64,000 nucleotides of DNA from Batrachochytrium dendrobatidis JAM81 (GCF_000203795.2 NW_006281108.1:439868-503867), one strand, 5' to 3'; counted from the stretch's first letter, positions 23,150 through 36,351 are shown. Numbers and translations: made by a program. Notes: generated from the sequence alone by a model not told the origin.

Positions 23150-25923
23150 ATGTTTTCTGGAGCCGCATTGCGAGTAGGTTCTCATGCTGTTCAATGAGGA
23201 TTGAATTGCATAGATAGTGGTTGATGTCGCAATGCTGGGTTGGCTCATTGAGCAGAATTGCGTTTTTCAATCCTGGCTTGGCATCCCTTGTGGAGTTGTT
23301 ACTAACCCACTCGGTGTCTGGCTGCCATTGAATCTTTGGTTACTAACTTTTATTCTATATTACAACTTGTGTCTTGAATTGGCTTATTCAACTATAGAAG
23401 TCTGCTAGGATTGGTGAGTAGTTCTTCAAGATAATACCATCATCACGACTCTGACTCTATCGAGGTCTGATGGTGCTTTGATCTTATTATTTGAATATTC
23501 AATTCTCCGCATATCTTGTTTTAATTCATATCTAGTTCAACACCGATCTTTTCATGCATCGGCCTTTACTCAGAGGATTTCTACCACTCAGACATTGAGA
23601 GCCTCGGCTGCCCAAGTAAGGATTGATGGAATCTTGTTTTAAACTTCTTGATCCAGTTGCATGGGTGTCAAGGGCATGTCTTTAAACCCGATCAATCGGT
23701 TGGAAAATAATCTGATGTCGGTGTTTTCAAGCATACTCTAGTGTTGAGTTTGTATTACAACAGTATCTATAATATGATGTTTACTTTTCTATATTTGAAA
23801 TATTCAGTCTACCATTTCTGCAGCATATCCAATTATTGATCACACCTACGATGCACTAGTTGTTGGTGCTGGTGGTGCTGGTCTTCGTGCTGCATTTGGT
23901 CTTGCCAAGGAAGGCTTAAAGACTGCATGCATCACCAAGCTTTTTCCTACCCGATCTCACACCGTTGCTGCTCAGGGTGGTATCAATGCTGCCCTTGCAA
24001 ACATGACTGAAGATGATTGGAGGTGGCACATGTACGACACCGTCAAGGGATCAGATTGGCTTGGTAAGTGTATTTTTTAAAGTATAATAGTGGTGGCATA
24101 CCAGCCTTGCTGATTTTATGGCGGTATAGGTGATCAGGATGCTATACACTACATGTGTCGTGAAGCTCCACAGTCTGTCATTGAGCTAGAGCACTTTGGT
24201 GTTCCTTTTTCTCGTACTCCCGAGGGCAAGATCTATCAGCGCGCATTTGGTGGTCAGAGTCTGAAGTTTGGAAAGGGTAAGAATCAATCCATTGCTCCAA
24301 CTATGGTTTTGACACGTTATACTGTTTGATTGCTGAGATTCTGCAATGACTTGTCATAGGTGGTCAGGCTTACCGCTGTGCTGCTGTTGCTGACAGAACT
24401 GGCCATGCCATTCTCCATACTCTATATGGTCAGTCGCTGCGTCATGACACCACTTTTTTTATCGAGTATTTTGCTCTTGATCTTATCATGGAAAACGGTA
24501 AATAATGCAACACCATTCAAGTTGGTTCATGATTGATACGAGTTTATTGGGTTTCAAGACGTTTAAACTTATATCAATGAATGAACATGTGCTAGGCGAG
24601 TGCCGTGGTGTGATTGCACTCAACATGGAAGATGGTACTATTCATCGTTTCCGATCCCACAAAACCGTTCTTGCTACAGGTGGATACGGACGTGCATATT
24701 TTTCGTGTACCTCGGCTCATACTTGCACTGGTGATGGAAATGCCATGGTTACGCGTGCTGGTCTTCCCTTGCAGGATCTAGAGTTTGTGCAGTTTCATCC
24801 TACTGGTATCTATGGTGCTGGATGTCTCATCACTGAAGGTTCTCGTGGCGAGGGTGGCTATTTGCTCAATTCCGAGGGAGAGCCGTTTATGGCCAGATAT
24901 GCACCTACTGCCAAGGATCTTGCCAGTCGAGACGTTGTATCTCGTTCCATGACCATTGAGATTCGCGAAGGCCGTGGTGTTGGTCCCCAAAAGGACCATC
25001 TTTACTTGCAGCTTAGTCATCTTCCAGCAGAGGTTCTCCACAGTCGTCTTCCAGGTATCTCTGAGACTGCTGCTATTTTTGCTGGTGTTGATGTCACCAA
25101 AGAGCCTATTCCTGTTCTCCCCACTGTTCACTACAACATGGGTGGAATTCCAACTCGCTATACTGGTGAAGTGATCAACTACGTTGATGGCAAGGATGTT
25201 GTTGTTCCTGGCCTTTATGCTGCTGGTGAAGCTGCATGCGTATCGGTACATGGTGCTAACCGTCTTGGTGCCAATTCTCTTCTTGATATTGTTGTCTTTG
25301 GTCGTGCCGCTGCTCTTCACATCAAGGATACTTTGGCCCCAGATACACCTCACAAACCACTTCCTGCCGATGCAGGTGCTGCCACTATTGCCAATTTAGA
25401 CAAGTTGAGATACGCCAGTGGTGCCAACCCCACTGCTAATGTTAGACTTGAAATGCAAAAGGTCATGCAAACCGATGCTGCTGTGTTCCGTACCGAATCA
25501 TCGCTTCTTGAGGGTGTAAAGAAGATTGATCAGGTTTCCACCAAGCTTAAGGATCTCAAGGTCACCGATCGTAGCTTGATTTGGTAAGTGCTGCTAGTCT
25601 AACAGCTGGGTTACATTGAGGATTTCAGGCTAACATTTTGCAAATGCTTTAGGAACACTGATCTTGTCGAGACGCTCGAGCTTCAAAATTTGATGACTAA
25701 CGCTGTTCAGACCATGCATTCTGCATATGCGCGCAAGGAATCTCGCGGTGCTCATGCTCGCGAGGACTTTAAAGATCGTAATGATACCGAATGGATGAAA
25801 CACACTTTATCCCGACATGATCTTGAAACGGGTGCTGTTTCGCTGGAGTATCGCAAAGTGATCTCTCACACACTGGATGAAAACGAAGCCAAGTCTGTTC
25901 CTCCTGTTGCTCGTGTCTACTAA
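23150..25923 (+). CDS. SDH1: Succinate dehydrogenase flavoprotein subunit (complex II)
   Basis: Seven exons (23150-23177, 23536-23615, 23808-24063, 24130-24276, 24360-24497, 24596-25583, 25653-25923) join in phase to 635 aa, the normal family size. Exon 1 is only 28 nt. With exon 2 it encodes a mitochondrial presequence beginning [15 protein letters not shown]. The FAD-binding motif is [15 protein letters not shown]. The residue that carries covalent FAD is His87 in [11 protein letters not shown]. Substrate-site motifs include [22 protein letters not shown] and [12 protein letters not shown]. The C-terminus [20 protein letters not shown] matches complex II flavoproteins. The enzyme oxidises succinate to fumarate on the matrix side of the inner membrane and passes electrons to the iron-sulphur subunit. 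The donor of intron 1 (GTTCTC) is weak; the exon is supported by phase and by the presequence. Confidence 0.96.
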
Positions 25924-26259
25924 ACATTTTGATATATGGCTTTTAGATTGCCTGCATTTGTCAATCTTTTCTCTGATGTGTTTTGACGACTCGAGACAAT
26001 AAAATTCCCTTTTCGTATTATTTTGAATGCATGTTTGGAAATCACTGTAGTTGATTTTATACCTCTGATTTTCATTCTAATCCACAAAAGTTTAAATTGA
26101 AAATTCGAATGGAATTCATAAACACATTGATATGCATGTATTAATTTTTGAAATCAACTGTAGTGTGGAGAAGTCTCGAGTCCATCTCAGCCCAACAGAA
26201 CCAGCTTGACAACCATTCCTAACCCAATTCAAATTGCCATCTCTTGAAAACAGTGTCCA

Positions 26260-28500
26260 ATGCGGGATGGGGTTTCAAGGAACGCTAAAAGACAAAGTAA
26301 GCAAAGCATATCAGAATTGGAGCAAGAAACTCACAAAGCGCCAATATCCAGTGAATTAGACTTTTCACCAGCTGCATTGGAATGCAACCAGGACGAGCAC
26401 ACTGCATCTTGCAGTATTATTTGTGATACATTTTGTCGGAATGGCCGTCTAAATGCCAGTTGTATTCACAGGATTGAATTAAGCTCAGATTCAATCCCAA
26501 AACTACTATTCAACCCAGTCAAGTCTTTAGGTCAGCAGCTGGAACAGGACCTGCAATCACACGCACCTCTGCCATTTATACCCAAGATATTTTTACAGCC
26601 CAAAAAGTTTCATATCAGGATTGTGGACACCAAGACATGCATCAGGTCTGGTGGGCTGAAACCTGTAGCTACGGTTTTATCCACTGCTGATACTTTAGTG
26701 AATCTACTTGCATGTAACATTCAAAAAAATCTGTATTGCCATGAAAAACTGCTATTCAAAGGACAATCCGCTCATATCAAGGACTCTGTTGGCAACACAC
26801 TGCTACATGGTTTAAATGCTCTCAAAACTGATAAGCTTTTTCGCGTCAATTCAATCACGCAGTCTAGGTTATATGATCCATTCCCCAATATATTGCATAT
26901 AGATTCCAAACCTCATGATGGATTGAGACCATTGAGATATGCAATGAACCACAACTCACTTTTGTCAATTGATTCAGTATCACAGACACCTTTGCGTGTG
27001 TTTGTGATGAATAGATTGAAATTAGATCACCCAGAACTCGTAGATTCATTGTTATCGCAAATCAACGAGTCCAAAAATGAGCCAAACACTCGGTACACCA
27101 TTCAGTCAAAAGAATCAAACAGTAGCCCAGGTAAAGTATCTTGCGAATAAGAACAAGCGGTTTTGTATTTAGTTTGTTTTGATGATTCAAGAGTATGCTT
27201 ATTGAATAGTACTGTATATTACATATCATTTGAATGCAACCGTTTTAATATTTTAGTCACAGTCGATGATAGTGTGAAAAGTCGCCTACTTTGTGACAGG
27301 CACAGCAGTCAAGACACTGATATTTTAAATATGGCATCACAGTCTAAAAATTGTACCATTTTGCAACACACCACTGATGCACTGGAGTTTAACATGCCCA
27401 CTCCAATATCAAGTCAAGAAAGTTTATCTCGATGTTTGACCACAACATCATCTATCGAGCCAACCCATTTAATACCCAACGCATCCATCCAAAAAAAGAC
27501 GCCATCTAAACCATCAAACTCGCTAAAGTCTATTTTAAAGCAGCGACCTGTTGCCTCCAAACCAAGTGCTGATGCGTGTCAACAATTAATACAGCATCCA
27601 AAACACGATATTTATCCCATAAGTAGTACGTCTATAGCAAATCGACATTCTTCAGTTTTATCTGCTGTGCCGAGTGTGGGTGGTTATGCAGCAGCATTTC
27701 GCAAAAACCCAACTATCCACTTTGATTTTAATGTTTATCGACATTTCCAGACCTACAAAGATCCAGTGGTCAAAAGGGATAAAAAACCGACACTACGGCA
27801 TTTGAAAAAAGTAAACACTTTAGATACTCAAGTACCAGACAATGAAACGGCCGTAGATAAACCTAAACCAGTAGTCTTGAAACGTCAATCACAAACATCT
27901 TTAGCAACAGACACTCACTTGAGACGATCAACACAGTTTGAATTAACACCAAATGATTTTAATTCATGTCGTGTAGAGGATTCTAATGAAACCCAAGTTA
28001 CACAAGATTCTGTAAAGTTTCCGTTTAAACCGAAATTAATAACTGAAACTCATAGCATGCCACAAAAACCCTTGGTTGCCGAGACAAGACGATCAAGACG
28101 TTCCGAACCTCAATGTTTTACCATGGCATCTGCAAACAAAGTATCAACCTGTGAAATAACAAACCTACCTAGAGGTTTGAACAGACCAGTTTATTCCAAT
28201 CTACAACCAGCAGGACTTTCACAACACACACAGGGTTCAGTGAATACTTTTCGTCGATTCTACAAACCAGCTGCAGATTACAAGCAAGATTCACGGCTTC
28301 GAACGAGTGAGCAAACAGACGGAATGTATCATTTAATAAATGATGAGTGGGATATCTATCCACGAATACAGCCAGCTTGTAACAGGGCAACCCATCGAAT
28401 CCAGTCACAACATATGTCTTATCCCTCACAACAATACCAACATACATGGATGAATGAGTACGACCCACAACCGCCCAGTCAGGAATATTATTTTTATTAA
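26260..28500 (+). CDS. Uncharacterised 704-aa protein, Ser/Thr/Lys-rich, probably disordered
   Basis: Two exons (26260-27130 and 27257-28500) with a 126-bp intron (GTAAAG...TTTTAG) join in phase at a Val codon. I do not recognise a family. Most of the protein looks disordered: short basic runs, many Ser, Thr, Gln and Pro, few hydrophobic blocks. Possible short motifs are KPSNSLKSILKQRPV, a basic/hydrophobic patch, and PTIHFDFNVYRHFQTYKDP, the one segment that looks aromatic and conserved. The C-terminus is very Gln/Tyr-rich, ending EYYFY. No signal peptide or membrane segment is visible. A scaffold, nuclear or cell-cycle protein is possible, but nothing in the sequence decides. The ATG at 26260 is the first in the long frame. 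Confidence 0.7.
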
Positions 28501-28521
28501 GCAAAGGATTGGTTTTAGACT

Positions 28522-29466
28522 TTAGAGCGCGATTGTGCCTTCATCCTGGTGATTTCTTCCAAACCAAAGGATCATTGAACTAAAGAAATAAATATGGATG
28601 AAAGTAGAAACACAATGAGTTGAGTGAACAAGCTATAAAAGGTACAAAGAGATGCAAATTACCTGAAGAATATGAGAAAGTTTTGGATTGTGATGGCTTG
28701 ACCGAGATAAAAGGCATCTCCAGACACGTTTGGAATAATAAACTTGAGACTAAGAACAGCCAAAGCTCCACCAAGAGAACCCAATGCCATCGTCACACCC
28801 AGAAAAGCACACGCTCTTGCCTTGCATGCGACACTAGGTCCGGAATATTCAAAGTCGTCTGCATTTAGAGTTTCACGATCGATAAGATTGACACTATAAT
28901 TTGAATACACAAGTCAACAAGTGTGTTCAGAACAGCCAAGAGAAGAAGACTTACATGATCAATGCAACAGTTGAGATGATGCCAGGGGCCCAATCTTCAA
29001 ACCCAACTTGAACGACAGGAATAGAACCAGCTTTTGAGCCATTGAATGCAATGCCATCAATAAACAGCCACCATCCAATAGCAAACTATAGTAATACCAA
29101 GACAATCCAGGGTTGAAAATGAGACTCGATTGAATCAGATTTAAATTGCAACAAGCATATTTGAAATGCATTAAACAGACAAGCAATGCGTTGAATTACC
29201 AGCGCACCGGCAGTATAACCAATAGCTTGTCTACGAACTAGATCCAGCATAGAAGTAGAATGCAAACACATGTTCTTGAGTGTAAAGCAAGCATCACCAC
29301 AGTAGAATGGAGAGCGACGGGATGAATTGGGTCTGTGAATGTTCAAGGCAGGGCCTCCTGGACCAGTGTTTGAGCCAAGAAAGGGAGTTGTTGGAACAGG
29401 GACTCCAGTGGCAGGATGCTGCATGTTGCTGTCCGTGTCCATAGAGAGAGGTTGATAGCGAGGCAT
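28522..29466 (-). CDS. TMEM50/VPS68-family four-helix membrane protein
   Basis: Four exons. The start at 29466 (MPRYQPLSMDTDSNM) leads a Pro/Gly-rich N-terminal extension of roughly 75 residues. The four-helix core follows: RRQAIGYTAGALFAIGWWLF with IDGIAFNG; WAPGIISTVALIMVNLID; ACAFLGVTMALGSLGGALAV; and a final helix AITIQNFLIFF leading to the SSMILWFGR tail. The G-W-W-x-F-I-D start, the W-x-P-G-I-x-S/A-T second helix and the G-S-L helix-3 motif are typical of the UPF0220/TMEM50/Vps68 family, which acts in endosome/vacuole and ER lipid trafficking. Homologues are usually 150-190 aa, so the N-terminal extension is notable. It is divergent from GBF1 across an interval with a 14-bp tandem repeat. 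Exon borders approximate. Confidence 0.8.
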
Positions 29467-29513
29467 TGAAAGTATTTTGAATAAAGGCTTGAAATCAAAG
29501 AGATTAAAAATTG

Positions 29514-29611
29514 ATTCTTATCAACAGATTCTTGTTAACAGATTCTTACTAATAAATTCTTATCAACAGATTCTTATTAACAGATTCTTATTAATAGATT
29601 CTTACTAATAA
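29514..29611. repeat. Seven-copy 14-bp minisatellite
   Basis: Seven consecutive units of the type ATTCTTATCAACAG, with variants ending TTAACAG, TTAATAG or CTAATAA. Units 1 and 4 are identical and units 3 and 7 are identical, suggesting expansion by blocks of three to four units. It starts 47 bp upstream of the TMEM50-like ATG and ends 141 bp before the GBF1 ATG. Confidence 0.95.
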
Positions 29612-29752
29612 ATCAACTCTCTTTTAAACTGTTTCTTCAAGAATGGCCAAAATAACTTATTTTATGGCCAAAATTCAATCAATTCTTAAAACAGTTGCAC
29701 TGCAATTTATTCAACTTTCACTTGTTTTGCGTGGATTGTTCGTAAACTGCCC

Positions 29753-32700
29753 ATGTCGCTACTCATGCCAGATAGACCTGCGTCGTCTGCTACGTCCTTG
29801 GCATCTAGATACCGTCCAGAGTTGTCATGGGATCAGATTGTGTCTGCAGAAATTGCCAGTGTGACGAGCAGCATGCGTCGTAATGCTCGCTGGAGTATTG
29901 ACCGGAACCATAGGCAGGACTCGCTGATTCAAGCAACTCTGAATCAGCAAAACCATCGGCAGAATAATGCAGAACAGGATGACAGTTCTTCTCCTCATCT
30001 CACCGCCGGTCGAACAAACGGTGCCTCTGGCTCAAACGCTTATGATTATCTCGCTGATATTTCATTGCGTGAAAGCTCTGGGCTTGAATACCTTCGCATG
30101 TTCACTGATCTGGCATCAAGGCGTGATCCTTCTTTACGGGCTGGTCCATTTCCAACTCTACCTGTAAGTACAGTCACAGAATTTCGTGTTGTGTTGGCAA
30201 GGCACTTAATTCAAAGTTAAACCTCTGGATTTACTCTTGATCCAATCAACTGTCATGCTATACTTTCTAGCCACTATCTTGCTGTGAATAGTCTTGTTTA
30301 CTTTTTTAAATACTGTTTATATAGGAGAGTTTGTTGTTGCAAGGCTTTTCTCGACTTAAAGCAAGACTGACCATTATCCAAAGTAGGTTCATACTCTGCG
30401 TCCAATCGTTTATCATGGTCGTTGTTATAGTAAAGTCATGATGCTAACTGGAATACATATCCCACTAAATAGATTTGCGCGATCTTGACCCTTTGCATTT
30501 ATTGGATCCTTTCTTGAATGTCATCAAAAGTGGCGAAACAAATGGTCATATTACTGGTGTAGCTCTTGAAAGTGTCGAAACATTCATCAACTATCGTGTT
30601 CTTGGCAAGTGATCGATATTGGATTTATTCTAGTGCAATCTCTGGTGTATTCAAATACAGTCGTACCTTTTGTTTCCTGATTGAAGCTGACCAAAATTGA
30701 ATACCATGTACAGATCCTCACCATCCAGATCTTTCCAGTGCGGTTGTTGCGCTTGCTGATGCTGTCACCCATTGCAGATTCGAAGGAACAGATATTGTTT
30801 CCGACGAAGTCGTCTTATCTCGTGTTTTGCGTCTTTTTCGAACTATTGTTCTTTCCGATGCCGGGAAAAAGTGTTTAGATGACAAGTCTCTGTGTGCTAT
30901 GGTGGAGGTATCTTTTGGAATTCACTATCCATCACGTATCAGTGGTAAATGATTCATTGTTGCTTGTATGCCAAAGTTTTGTGTAAATTCTAAAAAACCA
31001 CCTGGTGGTTAACTGTATTTTTATATTTAGAAATGCTTCGAAAATCAGCAGAAGAAACCTTGCTGGTGCTTGTTCAAAGCGCTTTTGAGCGGTAATTAAA
31101 TTCATCTAAACGATTTACTTGATAGTGCTGATATCTCGAAACTCATTTTCTGTTTATGGATCAATCTACCAACTCAGTCTTGCAGTCATTACAAAGGAAC
31201 GTGAACATCGACAGACTTTGAAATCCAAAGTTTCAATGAGTCGTGGCTTACGGAATCACGCATCATCTACTCTTAGCGAGGACTACATTTCTCCACTCAG
31301 ATATGGCGGACTAGAAAATGAAACCAGTCAGAGTGAGTTGATCGACTTCAATTCATCTCCAAATCGACAGCAAAAGGAATTGACGAATTCCTCGCAAGAC
31401 TTGACAGCTGTTTCTTCACAACCCTTTGGGCTTCCTGCTATTTTGGAGATTACTCGAGTATTGATTACTTTGATTGATCCTTCAAACAGAACACAGACAG
31501 ATAGTCTACATCGCGTTTTAGGTCTGCGTTTACTGCGACGTGGGCTTGAGATCTCTGGCAAGTCTTTAGGAAAATGGATTGGCTTTGGCTATGCAGTGAG
31601 TGAGCAATTAAAAAAAACACCTGAAAAATCACGCAAGCCTGAAGTCACTCGACGAACAAGCTGTTCTATGGAAATGAAAATCACTACTGAACACCCTGCA
31701 CAAGTCGTTAGTGTACATCCCAATGGAGATATGCTTCATTCGGATGGATTACATCGCATTGTAGACGTAGGCAGTCCTCAGTTGATTCCCGAATTGAGAA
31801 ATAACGAGGTCACAGACATAACCTTGGACTCTACTAGTCTGAGTGATGAAAGCGAGCAACCATTGTTGGATAAAAAAACTCACGAGACAATTGCATCTGA
31901 ACAGACTTTGGCACCAGATATCACTTTGAAACAAGATTTGACGTGTGATGATAAGAAACCGTTACTGGAAGACACTGAGCAAGATCTTGAAAACAATGCT
32001 TCTCTTTTGACGACTACTCATCAAGAACTGCATGCTGACTTACATGCTGATTTTCAGCGTATGGCTATTAGTTTAAGAGATATGATTACCAATGATCTTT
32101 GCAAACATCTTTTTTTACTTTTATACAACTCCAATGTGACATTCACCAATCCGCCTTCTTGGCAAACTCTCTCGCTACTTACGCAGCTTTTAAAAACAAT
32201 TTTGGCGCTTTTTAACACAGTTCGCGAGTATTTATTTCCACAACAGCAATGGCTTATTCAGTTTCTAATCCAGCAGTGCGTGTCTGGTGTTGTTGGTTGG
32301 GATATCGAAGATTGGGCTACTCCAAGTGGTTCATTCAATGACTATGTTCGCTCTCGTGGTGAAACTTCCCCTGTATCTGGAAATCAGCGTCTTGGCTATG
32401 AGATTATTGTTGGTGAAGTGCGTGAAATCTATCTTGAAACTCTTCTTCAGCTAGCTCGATCCCCTTCGTTTTTTGTGGATATGTATGTGTACTATGACAG
32501 CGACATGATGTCTTCTTGCCATCTGTTTGAAGAATTGTTGGGATTTTTGTCAAAATCCTCTTTTCCAGATCTCACACCTGGTGGACCAGCCACATCTAGT
32601 ATCCATCAAGCACAATGCTTTGACGGTTTGCTGCTGTTTTTGAGACGTTTGGTCGATCGACGCAACATGATTGGTCGGCTTCCCGAAGTCTTATCCCACA

Positions 32701-35700
32701 ACATTTTTGAACCAAAGCCCAGCAATGCAGCTGTTTCGGATCTGTTTTCTGGTACTGAACAAGAAACCGCCGCATATGCTCCTCAAACACTAGTAAATAA
32801 TCGCAAACGAAAGCGAATCATGAGTGAAGGCGCGGCAAAATTCAATGCTTCATTAAAAGAGGGAATCAAGTTTTTCCAAGAGCATGGGATTTTGCCTGAT
32901 CCTCTTACGCCCATTTCCATGGCTCATTTTTTTGCATATACGCCCAATTTAAGCAAAAAGTTTATTGGTGAATATTTTTCAAAGCCGCAAAATGTAGAAA
33001 CGCTTGGGTTATTTGTCGAACTATTTGATTTTCATGGCAAGCGAATTGACGAGGCAATGCGAATTTTACTGGAAAAGTTTAGGATTCCTGGCGAGTCTCA
33101 GCAAATTGAGCGAGTAATGGATGCATTTTCAAAATGGTATTTCGAGTCTATCCAAGACGACCCCAACCGTGAGATTGCTACAGAAAGCGACACCGCGGTG
33201 CTTGCATTTTCAGTCATTATGCTGAATACTGATCAACACAACCCACAAGTCAAACGACGCATGACATTCCATGATTATTCCCGTAATGTGCGTGGACTCA
33301 ATAGTGGCAAAGACTTTTCAATAGACTATCTCAGGGAAATATATGATGCAATCAAGCACACAGAAATTGTAATGGCTGAAGAGCAAGGAGGCGAGCTGAG
33401 TTTTAATTTCAAGTGGCGACAAATCTTGGCTCGTGCACCTGAGATTGTTCAGCTTTCAAATCGAGATACGACAGTTTACAATAAGGACATGTTTATATCT
33501 ATATGGGGGCCTATGCTTGCTGCTATTTTCTATACGTTTGACAATGCAGAGGACAATATGTCGCTTCAAAAGGCAATTGCTGGAGTACAGCACTGCGCAG
33601 TACTTGCATCACACTATGATCTTTCTCATGTATTTGATTATATTATTATATCACTACTACGAATGACTGGGTTGAACAAATCCAGTCGTGTTCTTCCTGT
33701 AGAAAAAGACATTGCTGCGTTGCAGCTGATGTTTGAGCCTCAGCTGCTAGATACTGCTTCTTTGTCCGACTCGGAGCTTACACTCTTGCGACGTCGCGAG
33801 CGTGCACATCAGCCTGATCGCTGGCTAGTTGATTTTGGAGGCAATTATCGAGGACAGGCAGCAGCGGTTCTTGCATTCAATCTTGCTAGTGACTATGGCA
33901 ATACGATTCGCGAGTCCTGGAAGCATGTATGATTACTCTGATGTTTTTTGTATCTTGATTTAAACTTCAACTCACATTTTTATGGTTGATTCTAGATTAT
34001 TTATTCAATTGGAAATCTATTTCTTCATCAAATTCTTCCAATATCTTTGCTGGCTGTTGAGCATTTTGGACATGACAATGTTCTCATTCCACGAGTTAAG
34101 CCTTCTACTTTAAATAAGCAGGCCAACGAGGTGACATCTACTCGCAAGGAGGCTGGCATATTCTCCACTCTATCCCAGCTACTTTCTTTGGGCTCACAGC
34201 AATACAACGACGACTATGATCTTCATCCAGACGATATAGTTTATGAACGCATGGCATCAGAGTGTGTCACCTTGTGCAGAATCGAAGAACTGATTGCAGA
34301 TACAAGGTGAGTGATGGTTTATGTTATTGAATTCGTGTTGCAATCTATTCAACCAGACCTATTCTTATGTCAAGGTTTCTGGAGGAACCTACTCTTACAA
34401 ATCTGGTGACTACATTGATTGAAGCGTGCTACACGGATCCAGTAAAAATGGATGGAGCACATAATTCATTGGCCGATCAGCAGCCACTTGTGAAAGAGCC
34501 CGTTGCTTCACAGGACAAAGTATTTTCTGAATCGTGTGTATTTCAGCTTGAGCTGCTGCTCAATATTACGCTACGTAACCGTGATCGTATCCAAATTCTC
34601 TGGCCACAGATTTCGGCTCATCTGATGGAAGTATTCAGCAATCCCACTTTTGCACCTCCTGCTTTCCTTGATCATGCTGTTTCCTGTTTACTCCGTCTTT
34701 TATTGCGCCTACTTCACGTGGTATGCAACTACTTTTGAATACGTTTGCGTCATACTTGTTTAATTATTTTCATTTAATTTGACTGCTTTAAATTTGATTG
34801 AAACATGTCATTCAGGAGGAGATTCAGACGGAGATCTTTGGACTATTGGATAAAGTATCCAAATTCCCCGCTGATCTAATGCATGCAGTTGGCGAATCTC
34901 TTGTTGCTGGTCTCTTGTCTGTTTTAATGACCAACATTTCGATTGTTGCCAAACATCAGTCTCGTTGGTTGACTGTTTTGCATGTTCTCTCGGCGACCTC
35001 GAGCCATCCAGGTGCTGCCTCATTTGGATTCGAAGCTGCTTGCCTGCTTGTTTCCAATCATCCCGACTCACCAGTCACTGCAGATAATTTTGGCGAGTGT
35101 GTTGATTTGCTTATTTCATTTGTAACTGCTACTGCTTCCAGCACGGGTGCCATCACTACTTCTACAGAGCTGCAACCTTTGATTTCAAATGTGCAAATCG
35201 GTCATGTTAGCGGTCACACATCACCTGCTCGCGTATCTGTTCGTGAACAACGATCACAGACGGAAGCAAGATCGCCTCTTTTGGTACATCGTGCCGAGCC
35301 TATTTGGTATGCGGCAGTTGTATTTTAAAACCCTTTTTGGTAGTTAAAAGAGATTGAACTGACATTTCTATTATTTGTTTGATAGTTCAACCCAGTTATC
35401 ACCGTTAGATAGAGCTTTGATGGCAATAGAGAAACTGTATAAACTTCAGACCAAGATTCCAAAACTAATCGAGACCACTGGGATACAATCCAAACGAGGT
35501 ATAATTGTCTGTTTTAATAGTACATGCATGAATTCAGAGTTTTATGTTTGTGATTTCACATGTATAATATGGTTGCTAATTAAATGTGTAGCCTGGTTTG
35601 AGTTTTGGCTCCCAGTTTTATCAGGACTAAGCCAACTTTGTTACCACCCACTACGCGAAGTACGACAACAAGCACTCACACTCCTTCAACGCAGCTTACT

Positions 35701-36351
35701 TTCAACCGAGTTGGAAATGAGTTTAGGTGAAACTGCAACCATTGTTTCTGTCGAGTGTCGTGTCGACTGCTTTGATAACGTGTTATACCCACTGCTGGAT
35801 GAGCTACTCAGACCAGAAGTTTATCGACTCAATCCACATGGAATTGAAGAAACACGTGTGAGAGCAGTCGCATTGCTTTCCAAAATCTTCTTGAGGTTTA
35901 TGCCACTGCTAGTCAACAGTAAAGAATTACCACGGATCTGGGTCCGTATTCTCCAGTATGTGTGTCAGTTTCTTGGTGCTGGCGGACGACAGCGCCGTGA
36001 ATTTGTGGTAAGCATTGTCAAAGTCTTGTAGGTTTGCAGCTTTATGTTTTAACTCGTGTATATTTCTAGGTTGAAGGAGTTCAAGAATCGCTCAAAAATC
36101 TGTTGCTGGTGCTTTCGGCAGAAGGGATTCTTTGGCAGCCCAAATCCACAGACAATCCAGCAGATGTAAATCTGTGGGAGCTAACGTGGTCTACTATTGG
36201 CCAATTTCTTCCCAGTCTGCAAGATGAACTTTTCCCGCCTACTCAAGTTTTACCTCTGCAGCCTGCTGCACTGTCCGAGGCATTGCCATCTCAAACAGGT
36301 CAGCCAGCTGACTCTGGCGCAACACAAGAAGCAAGTCTTCCCTCTGAATAA
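29753..36351 (+). CDS. GEA1: GBF1/GEA-type Arf guanine-nucleotide exchange factor
   Basis: Twelve exons close in phase to 1866 aa, the size of human GBF1. The order is: N-terminal DCB region with ADAVTHCRFEGTD and SDEVVLSRVLRLFRTI; the HUS box region; and the Sec7 domain at about residues 845-1035. The Sec7 domain has KFNASLKEGIKFFQEHGI, the catalytic Glu finger FRIPGESQQIERVMDAF (Glu near residue 936), and VIMLNTDQHNPQVKRRMTF. The C-terminal HDS repeats include SWKHIIYSIGNLFLHQILPI. GBF1/Gea proteins load GTP on Arf1 at the cis-Golgi to recruit COPI. Exons: 29753-30163, 30325-30382, 30473-30604, 30714-30944, 31031-31091, 31178-33926, 33996-34306, 34375-34720, 34816-35306, 35386-35498, 35592-36007 and 36070-36351. 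Intron 3 uses a GC donor. The symbol follows yeast; Gea1 versus Gea2 has no meaning here. Confidence 0.95.
30605..30713 (+). other. GC-AG intron of the GBF1 gene
   Basis: The donor reads G|GCAAGT and the acceptor is ACAG. With this donor the flanking codons give RVL|DPHHPD, aligning with the conserved LIDP region of GBF1, and the phase closes. Reading through instead meets a TGA, and the nearby GT gives the wrong phase. Confidence 0.85.
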
